This document shows, one piece after another, positions 7,009 to 14,300 of a DNA stretch of 15,607 nucleotides. The translations under genes were made by a program, and so were the position numbers. The notes beneath the pieces are model-generated. The model did not search any database. It had not been told where the DNA came from and saw only the letters and a list, made by a program, of their open reading frames with translations. Position 1 is the stretch's first letter; every line of letters starts with the position of its first letter. Source of the DNA: JBBDYH01 sp040901795 (GTDB lineage: Bacteria > Planctomycetota > Planctomycetia > Pirellulales > JALHPA01); NCBI GenBank assembly GCA_040901795.1, contig JBBDYH010000134.1, forward strand, positions 1 to 15,607, written 5' to 3'.

Positions 7009-9300
7009 ATGAGGTTTGGATTCTTTGGAGATAAGAAGACGCGACGCACCAGCAGCCGCCACGCGCGCCGACATTCCGCGTTTCGATCGATCGAGAAGCT
7101 CGAAGATCGACGGATGCTCATCAACGATGCGCCGAATCTGGTCGCCCCCGCAGAGGTCACCGGCTCGCCGGGGATCGAATTGGTGGTCCCACTCACGGTA
7201 TCCGACACGGCGGGTGAAACGCCGACTGCCGAGTTGTTTGTCTTCTTGGATCCCGACGAGGCGCCGGCCGGCGCGACGATTGACAACGCCACGAGGACCT
7301 TGCGTTGGATGATCCCGGCTAACCAGCCGCTCACCCCCCCGGTGCGCATTGTGGCGATCGTGACCGATAAACCCGCCGACGGTTTCCCGGCCTTGGCCGA
7401 CGCAGAAGAGATCATTGTCAACCTGGTACCAGCCAATCAACCACCGGTGAATACGGTGCCCGGAGCGCAAACGGTTGCCGAGGACACCGATCTCGTACTA
7501 TCAACGGCCAATACGAATCGCATTTCGATCGCCGATCCCGATGCCGCCGCTGCCAATGTGCAAGTCACGCTCACTGCGGCCAATGGCGATTTGACGTTGT
7601 CGACCATCACCGGCCTGACTTTCACGGCGGGCGACGGCACTGACGACGCCACGATGACGTTCACCGGCACGATCGCCGCGATCAACACCGCGCTCGATGG
7701 ATTGCGGTTCAGCCCCGCTGCCAACTTCAATGGCGCTGCGACGTTGACGATCACGACGAACGATCAGGGGAACACCGGTGGCGGCGGTCCGCAGACGGCC
7801 ACCAACATGGTGACCATCAATGTCACGCCGGTGGCCGACACGCCGAGCGTCACACAGGCGACGACGCAGGAAGATATACCGACCACGTCCGGTCTCGTTG
7901 TGACACCAAACCCCGTCGATGCTGCAACCGTGACGCACGTCAAGATTACCGGAATCACCAACGGCATGCTGTTTCTGAACAACGGCACGACTCCGGTGAA
8001 CAACAACGACTTCGTGCCGATCGCTGATGCCCAGGCCGGATTCCGGTTTACGCCAGCGGCTAATTTTGCCGGCACGGTGACCCTGCAGATCCAGGCCTCA
8101 ACGTCTGCTACCGACGCCGGACTAGGCGGCGATCTCGTTCCCGCGATCATCACCATCGTGCCGGCGAACGACGCGCCGAACCTTGCCGACGTTCCTGACC
8201 AGACGGTGGAGCGCGGTGTTGCGTTGACGCTGACGGCGACCGCCACAGATATCGACGCCGGCGACATGCTCACGTTCATCCTCGATCCGGATCAGCCTTC
8301 GTTCGGCGCCACAATCAATCCGACGACCGGGGCTTTCAGTTGGAATCCGCCGGCAACCCAGCCGATTGGTCCAACGACCTTCCGTATTCTCGTCGTTGAT
8401 AACGGCACGCCGACCTTGGCCGACTCCGAAACATTCACCGTCACTGTCACCGCGGTGAACCAAGCGCCGGTCATCGCGCCAATTCAAAATCAAACCATCG
8501 CCGAAGGGAGCGAATTGACGGTCACCGTTACGGCGACCGACCCCGACGTCGAAGACGACGTGACTTATTCGCTCGCCACGGGCGAGTTCCCGGCCGGAGC
8601 CACCATTAATCCCGATACCGGCGTGTTGAGCTGGACACCCGCGGAAAACCAGGCCGGGACCCATAGCATCACCGTCGTCGCAACGGATAACGGCACGCCG
8701 GTGATGAATCACAGTTTGACTTTTATGGTGACCGTCAGTGAGGTGAACCAAGCGCCGGTGCTCACCCCTGTCGGCAACCGTACAGCGACCGTGGGCACGC
8801 CGCTCACGTTCACCGCGGTGGCAACCGACGCGGATGATCCGGTCAACACCGTGGTGTACAGCCTTGGCGCCGGCGCTCCAACAGGCGCGAGCATCAATCC
8901 GACGACGGGCGTGTTCACTTGGACGCCCGGCGCGACGGGAATGTTCATGATCACCGTGATTGCGACCGACAACGGCGACCCCGCGCTGACCGACGAAGAG
9001 GTGATCACCATCACCGTGGCAGCAGCGAATCAGGCGCCCGTGATTACCGCGATTCCGGATCAAACCGGTACGGTGGGCAATGCGATCACGTTCACTGCCA
9101 CCGCGACCGATCCGGACGGCGACGAGTTGATCTTCAGCCTCGACAATCGCGCGCCGGCAGGCGCCACGATTAACCCCCAGACGGGTGTCTTCACCTGGAC
9201 GCCCGGTGCGGCCACCACAGTTACGTTCGGAGTCGTAGTGACCGACGATGGAACTCCGGCCGAGGACGTCGTGGAGGATGTAACCATCACCGTTACCTGA
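7009..9300 (+). CDS. LEPR-XLL-type surface protein of Ig/cadherin-like domains
   Basis: This 763-residue protein is probably exported and extracellular. The N-terminus is highly basic (KKTRR, RHARRH) and carries SIEKLEDRRML (27-37), the planctomycete LEPR-XLL-type motif. Almost everything after it is beta-sandwich domains: an Ig-like domain (about 39-143), two cadherin-like domains (about 144-386; the second half of each has FSPAANF or FTPAANF), then four He_PIG-type domains starting near 387, 484, 580 and 674. The last four share N-x-AP openings, GATINP-TGVF-WTP cores and, in places, LADSETF. Asp-rich turns such as TDPDGDE suggest calcium binding (inference). No enzyme domain, dockerin or C-terminal anchor is seen. 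The start has a good ribosome binding site. It follows the other LEDR gene and is built of the same Ig-like unit. An adhesive or structural role is likely but unproven. Confidence 0.87.
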   Translation: MRFGFFGDKKTRRTSSRHARRHSAFRSIEKLEDRRMLINDAPNLVAPAEVTGSPGIELVVPLTVSDTAGETPTAELFVFLDPDEAPAGATIDNATRTLRWMIPANQPLTPPVRIVAIVTDKPADGFPALADAEEIIVNLVPANQPPVNTVPGAQTVAEDTDLVLSTANTNRISIADPDAAAANVQVTLTAANGDLTLSTITGLTFTAGDGTDDATMTFTGTIAAINTALDGLRFSPAANFNGAATLTITTNDQGNTGGGGPQTATNMVTINVTPVADTPSVTQATTQEDIPTTSGLVVTPNPVDAATVTHVKITGITNGMLFLNNGTTPVNNNDFVPIADAQAGFRFTPAANFAGTVTLQIQASTSATDAGLGGDLVPAIITIVPANDAPNLADVPDQTVERGVALTLTATATDIDAGDMLTFILDPDQPSFGATINPTTGAFSWNPPATQPIGPTTFRILVVDNGTPTLADSETFTVTVTAVNQAPVIAPIQNQTIAEGSELTVTVTATDPDVEDDVTYSLATGEFPAGATINPDTGVLSWTPAENQAGTHSITVVATDNGTPVMNHSLTFMVTVSEVNQAPVLTPVGNRTATVGTPLTFTAVATDADDPVNTVVYSLGAGAPTGASINPTTGVFTWTPGATGMFMITVIATDNGDPALTDEEVITITVAAANQAPVITAIPDQTGTVGNAITFTATATDPDGDELIFSLDNRAPAGATINPQTGVFTWTPGAATTVTFGVVVTDDGTPAEDVVEDVTITVT

Positions 9301-9309
9301 GAGCGCGTG

Positions 9310-9327
9310 CCAGGCGTGCAAGCCTGG
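9310..9327. repeat. CCAGGC hairpin after the second LEDR gene
   Basis: CCAGGC (9310-9315), loop GTGCAA and GCCTGG (9322-9327) form a perfect 6-bp stem 9 bases after the stop codon. No T-run follows. It could be a weak terminator or part of a dispersed repeat. Confidence 0.4.
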
Positions 9328-9377
9328 GCTAGAGGAAAGAGATGGGTAGCATGGGAAACTCGTTTAGTTCGCCTCAG

Positions 9378-9394
9378 CCGGCAATTTTTGCCGG
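9378..9394. repeat. CCGGCAA hairpin
   Basis: CCGGCAA (9378-9384), loop TTT and TTGCCGG (9388-9394) form a perfect 7-bp stem between the second LEDR gene and the outer membrane protein gene. Its role is unknown. Confidence 0.4.
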
Positions 9395-9484
9395 AAGGCT
9401 TTACTTGATTGGAATTCTCGACGCAGTCTGCCGATCTTCATAGCGAGTTGCCGACGGCGGCGGAGATTCTCATCAATCGCGCTG

Positions 9485-9490
9485 AAAGGG
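9485..9490 (+). promoter_or_regulatory. AAAGGG ribosome binding site deciding start at 9500
   Basis: AAAGGG directly abuts the ATG at 9491, leaving no spacer, but is 9 bases from the in-frame ATG at 9500. The spacing favours 9500. Confidence 0.55.
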
Positions 9491-9499
9491 ATGTCAGCG

Positions 9500-10801
9500 A
9501 TGCGAAACGCTCAGATTGTTGTCCTGATCGCGGTTGTTGCCGGGCTAGCCACTTCAGACGCTTTTGCTCAGAGCGGCGGCAACCGAGCTACTGTAGACCG
9601 CACACTCCGTGTGCGGAACGGCACACGGAGTGTGCCTACTGCAATGTCGCGCGAGCCTCGAACAGGCGCTGTGCAGGCGCGATTCGATCGCAACCCGGTA
9701 ACCCGCTGGGCTGCTGCGCAGGACGGCGCGCCGATGGCAAGTGGCACGACCGCAGCGCCGCCGCAAACCATGCGCACGGAGTCCATTCCGGCAGGGCCGA
9801 TGTCCGAAGCATTCGACGCGGAGTATCTCCCCTATGCCCAGAGCGAGGGCATGCTTTCGGCGGGCACGTGTTCGAGCTGCGGGTCGGCAGCGCCCTGCGA
9901 CGCCTGCAACGCGCCCTACTCGCGGCGGCGCTGGTCGCGTTGGAACGCCGGATTCGCGGCTGCGTTTGTCGAGCCGCGATCCAGCGATAACGCGGCGTTG
10001 ACTGTCAGTGACAGCGGCACGAGTTCGGCCACCGCGACCGAGACCAGCTTTGACTATGACATGGAGCTGTCGCCGCGGCTGTGGCTGGAGTGGCGCACGG
10101 CGGAGAGCTGGGGTGGCCGCATCCAATGGTGGCAGTTGGACCAGGATGCGAATCAGGTCTTGGCCGAAGCTCCGGCGAGCGGGCTGGGCCTCGTAACACC
10201 CGCCGAGTTTGCGGACATCGATATCTCAGTAAGCTTGCCCGGTGAAACGCTGCGGGCCGACAGCCATGTCAAGCTTTATGCCATCGATTTTGAAGGAATG
10301 CGGCACGTCGATTTCGACTGCTGGTCGCTGCTGGCGGCCGGTGGTCTGCGTTACGCCTCGATCGAGCAGGAGTATCGGGCTGACGCAACGAACACCGCCG
10401 GCGCGCAGTCAGGCGCCATCGAGGAGCATCGTTCTCTGGAGGGCATCGGGCCGACGTTCCTGCTCGAGGTGCGGCGCCCGCTGACACCGCGCGTGTCGGT
10501 GTTCAGCAATGCCCGCGCGTCGCTGCTCTTTGGCGACGGCGAAACAACGCTGACTGCGGGTGAGGACCTGGATCTGGCCTCGTCGTTCACCACGACTCGG
10601 TCATCGGCGAACGATGATCTGTTGCCGATCCTGGAAACGCAATGGGGCGTCGACTGGCGCACTTCGGTTACGCCCTGCCACGATTTCTTCTTAACCGCGG
10701 CGCTGGAAGGCCAGTGGTGGAGCGGCGTGGGCTCGGCCTCCAACGACGACGCCGACCTGGGGCTGTTTGGATTCGCGTTTGGTTTGGGATTGCAGTATTG
10801 A
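9500..10801 (+). CDS. Lpg1974-like outer membrane beta-barrel protein
   Basis: This 433-residue protein is predicted to sit in the outer membrane. A clear signal peptide (MRNAQIVVLIAVVAG... with AFA before Q24) comes first. Residues 31-48 are encoded by an inserted palindromic repeat and look like filler. A Cys cluster with spacing C-x2-C-x5-C-x2-C follows (C124, C127, C133, C136). From about residue 145 the sequence alternates as in beta strands (RWNAGFAAAFVEPR, SPRLWLEWRTAESWGGRIQWWQLD, SHVKLYAIDFEGMRHVDFDCWSLLAAGGLRY) and ends in LGLFGFAFGLGLQY, with a terminal aromatic residue as in outer membrane barrels. This matches the Lpg1974/Legionella_OMP pore-like family, expanded in planctomycetes; the substrate is unknown. 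An ATG three codons upstream at 9491 is the alternative start but lacks proper spacing. The gaps on both sides suggest its own transcript. Confidence 0.8.
   Translation: MRNAQIVVLIAVVAGLATSDAFAQSGGNRATVDRTLRVRNGTRSVPTAMSREPRTGAVQARFDRNPVTRWAAAQDGAPMASGTTAAPPQTMRTESIPAGPMSEAFDAEYLPYAQSEGMLSAGTCSSCGSAAPCDACNAPYSRRRWSRWNAGFAAAFVEPRSSDNAALTVSDSGTSSATATETSFDYDMELSPRLWLEWRTAESWGGRIQWWQLDQDANQVLAEAPASGLGLVTPAEFADIDISVSLPGETLRADSHVKLYAIDFEGMRHVDFDCWSLLAAGGLRYASIEQEYRADATNTAGAQSGAIEEHRSLEGIGPTFLLEVRRPLTPRVSVFSNARASLLFGDGETTLTAGEDLDLASSFTTTRSSANDDLLPILETQWGVDWRTSVTPCHDFFLTAALEGQWWSGVGSASNDDADLGLFGFAFGLGLQY
9592..9643. repeat. Palindromic repeat inserted in frame inside the outer membrane protein gene
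   Basis: The left arm (9592-9614) and right arm (9621-9643) pair over 23 positions with four mismatches around a 6-base loop. The inner 15 bp, GCACACTCCGTGTGC, is identical to the core of the intergenic copy at 6833-6885. Within the gene it encodes residues 32-48 (V D R T L R V R N G T R S V P T A), without a stop or frameshift, just after the signal peptide. Confidence 0.75.
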
Positions 10802-11192
10802 TAGCCGTTTTTCGCGAATCTTCTTCGTTGTGCGCGGATCTTCTGAACCCGCACCTTCTTTGACCGCAAGTCTCCAACTCCCGTCGTGGGTCAGGAGATC
10901 CGGCGGTGGAGCGCGGTTCGGTGGGGACAGCGCACCACTTCCATGCCAGCATGATGCGGTAGTCGGCGCGCCTGTTCACTCGAGTACCGGCGTTTTGTGG
11001 GGATCCCCTGATCGTCTGAAGTCTATATCCCACCGAACGATCCGGCGGCGATTCTTCAGCAATTCGGAGCTTCGCGTGCTGGCATCTCCAAGGAACCTTG
11101 GAGGCAAAAACGAAGCGCCAACCCTCTTCCTGCCAAATCTGCACTAACTCTGCGCCAAATCGTTGACTCGCTTGTAGCGCCATTCTAGATTG

Positions 11193-11217
11193 GCCGACAG
11201 TTGTCAGAACTGCCGGC
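11193..11217. repeat. GCCGACAGTT stem-loop
   Basis: GCCGACAGTT (11193-11202), loop GTCAG and AACTGCCGGC (11208-11217) pair over 10 bp with one mismatch. It lies upstream of the giant gene and is probably another dispersed palindrome. Confidence 0.5.
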
Positions 11218-11298
11218 TACCGGTTCGCTGCTGCCGCCAAGGCGACCAGCGGCGTCCGCGCGTGTTCGGCAGTGCGGAGAAGTGCCTCGTAACGGTGG

Positions 11299-11327
11299 TT
11301 GTCACGCAATTATTGCTCGCATAGTTC
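11299..11327 (+). promoter_or_regulatory. Sigma70-like promoter candidate for the giant gene
   Basis: TTGTCA (11299-11304), a 17-base spacer and TAGTTC (11322-11327) lie just before the ribosome binding site. The -35 box is good and the -10 box is weak. The leader would be very short, under 20 bases. Confidence 0.3.
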
Positions 11328-11337
11328 GGCCTAACTT

Positions 11338-11343
11338 GGAGAG
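11338..11343 (+). promoter_or_regulatory. Ribosome binding site GGAGAG
   Basis: GGAGAG is 6 bases before the ATG at 11350 and supports the start of the giant gene. Confidence 0.65.
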
Positions 11344-11349
11344 TTTGAA

Positions 11350-14300
11350 ATGTCGAAGCGCAGTTTTTTGAGGAAGAGCGCTGTATCGCTCGCCGCGACC
11401 TTGGGTCTCGGGGGAACGACATTGATGGCCCAGATCACCATTCCGCCCGATCGAACTGGGACCGTCAGCGGTGGCACGATCACTTTTCCAGGTGGTGCCA
11501 TCGGCGCCCAATCCATCAACATGAGCGGCGGTACGTTAACATTGCAGCTCGATCCCACGGGGAAACAGGGCTTTTCCACGCTCAATGGCCGCTTCTACGA
11601 CTTCACCGCCGGCAATCCTCCGGAAGCATCGTTCGAAACCGCCGCGGGCATCCAGGCTTTGGCGGCCAATCCGGCGTCCGTGCTGGTCGCCAATACATCG
11701 TTGCTCACGCCGATCGATTTCCCCACGACACCGCTTCCCCTCCCCGATCCGCCGACTTTTCTGTCTGCCACAGACGGGCAACCGTTCCTAAGCACCGGCG
11801 TCACGATGACCGGCGCGGGTGATCCAGATGACAGCCTATTTGCCATCTTTGAAGGCAAGTTGAACATCACAATGCCGGAATCGTATTCGTTCTTCACCTC
11901 GAGTGACGACGGCAGCATGCTGTTTATTGACCTGAACAGGAACGGCAGTTTCGCAGATGCGGGCGAGCGCGTGGTCAATAACAATCGTTATCAAGGCACA
12001 ACGAAACGCGGCACCGGTGTGGTAGGCGATCCTGCCATTAATCAAGAGCCCGCGCCCACATTAACTGCCGGGAGCTACGACGTCCTCGTGGCCATGTATG
12101 AAGGCGGCGGCGGCGCAAGTGTTCACGCCAGTTATACCGTCGGTATCTTTGGAGCTGAGCAGATTATCCCGCTGATTGCCGACTCGGCGTCATTGACCAA
12201 CGCAGTCAATGTTACCGCCAATTCCACGATCAATATGGCGTCGGGTGGTCTCACCGTCGGGCTCGGGCCGCTTAACATCAGCAACGCCGCCACGCTTACC
12301 AAGCAGGGAGGCGCTCCGCTGACGTTTTCGCAAACCACTGTGGGCGCAAACTCCGGAATCAACGTCGCGGGCGGCACTCTAACCACCGGGGCCATCACGT
12401 CGGCAGCGCCCATCGGCACGTTTACTAAAACGGGCTCGGGCATATTGGTGGCCAACGATTCGTCTCCCGCATCGGGCTTTACCGCGGCTTCGACGCTGGA
12501 TTTGCAAGGCGGGACGTTCATTGGTGTCTCCCGCTCAGGCGCAGACGCAATCACCGCCGTGCCTTCGACCATTGGCGACACCAAGATTCTGCTCAACGGC
12601 GGCACATTCGTCGGCCGCCAGTCGACCTACGATGCCAAGGCCGGCCCCAACCGCGTGGCTGTCACATTTTTCACTGGCGCCTCTTCCGAAGCGCAGATTG
12701 ACCCGATCGATTCAGGCACCGGCTTGTTGGCAAATGTCGGCACGGGGAAAACCGTTAATTGGCCTGGCCCGCTTGCCTTCGACGACGACAACCCCAACTA
12801 TGGCCATGCAAACTTCGATGCTGTGTCGAGCGGCTTTGTAGGCGTCGATAACTTGCAGACGTTGGGCTATGGCAAGGTGCAATTCACCAGCGATCCGACG
12901 CAGGGCGACAAGTACAGCTTTGGGACCTGGAGCGACGACGGCGTCAACCTGTGGGTCGATCTGGACAACGACGGCATGTTTGAGAAGGGGGACAACGGCA
13001 AGGGTCAAAATGAGTTGGTGCATTCGGACAACTCCTTCCATGGACCGCGCGCCAGAACGACTGCGGATGTGATCATCCCGCCCGGCACCTATACTTTCGC
13101 CGCCGGCTTCTACGAGGGTGGCGGCAACGCCGTGATGGACTTCCGCATCGCGCGCGGCACGGCCACGGCCTCCAGCTACGACGAACTCAAGTCCAAGTTC
13201 AGGCAGATTGGCCCCCACGACACTTCGATTCTTTCGAATTTCCAGAGCATCGTTCCGGGCGGCGCCACGGTGACCGGCATCAACAACGACTTCAGCGCCA
13301 ATCCGATTACCGTCCGCGGCAGCGGTGGGCTGGGAGGTGAGGGGAGCGCTACCTACGGGAACGTGACCATTGAAAACGGCTCGACCTTGACGGTCTCCGG
13401 CGCGATCAAGATCAACAATACGATCATCGATGGCACGGCTAAGATGAACTTCCTGAATCAGGTGGATTTCGGCAAGCTGCAGCCTGCCACGGCCGGAGCG
13501 AACTTCACGTTCATCAAGATGGGAGCCGTGGACGTGAACCTGGCTGGTACGAGCACCAATACGCTGGGGCCCAACGCCACGATCGCCGTCGGCGAGGGTC
13601 GTCTCTTCGCCACCGGCGCCAGGACGTCACCCGCCGCGCCCAGTTCATTCGGCGGCGCCAAGATTGGCTTTGCGGGAGGCACGTTTGTTGCCGAGGGTGG
13701 CGGTTTTGCAATTAGCGAAGCGCCCGGTGCGGCGAACACGTTGACCGAGTACTTCTACAACTTCAACACCAATCCGCCGGAGTCGATCATCGATCCGATC
13801 CAGGCCGCGACTGGTCTGTTTGCCCTGACGCCGTCGCAAACGCTAACGCTCAGCGGCCCAATCGGCGGTGTCGGCAGTGAATACAACGACGCCTTCGCCC
13901 AAACGCGTTGGGGCGATCAGGAAACGCTGGCCGCGATGTGGTTCGGCGACATGACGTTCACCAGCGGCGCAACCACCGGCAACCAGTACACGTTCGGCAG
14001 CAACACGGACGACGGCTCGGTGTGGTGGATCGATCTGAACGATGACGGTAAGTTCTCCAAGGCTGATGGAGAATTGGTGCTCAACAACAACTTCTATCAG
14101 GGACCGACGATCCGTGCCGGCGTAGCTGATGTGCCTCCTGGTACTCATCGCGTGGCTCTCGCCGCGTATGAAGGCGGCGGCGGCATGTTGTTCGAGTTCA
14201 AGTTCGGCCGCGGCACAATCACCGACTGGAACGACCCCACCGCCCAGTTCGTGAACCCGACGAACTCCTCGATTGCCACGTACCGCGCTCGGACCTATAC

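Larger units (their letters stand above)
10802..11349. other. Intergenic region, 548 bp
   Basis: No convincing gene is present; open frames on both strands lack ribosome binding sites and domains. GATCCGGCGG occurs twice in the same orientation (10897-10906 and 11039-11048). GTTCGGTGGG (10916-10925) and CCCACCGAAC (11029-11038) are inverted copies just inside, so the ~150 bp between may be a degenerate repeat element. A hairpin (11193-11217), a weak promoter candidate and the ribosome binding site of the giant gene lie nearer the right end. Confidence 0.6.

Noticed and set aside
8122..9321. 399-codon open frame on the minus strand
   Set aside because: It is antisense to the Ig-like repeats of the second LEDR gene and has no recognisable domain.
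9491..9499. Alternative ATG for the outer membrane protein
   Set aside because: AAAGGG directly touches this ATG with no spacer, whereas the ATG at 9500 has 9-base spacing and gives a clean signal peptide.
10668..11183. 171-codon open frame on the minus strand
   Set aside because: It starts in the intergenic gap, has no ribosome binding site and runs antisense into the end of the outer membrane protein gene.
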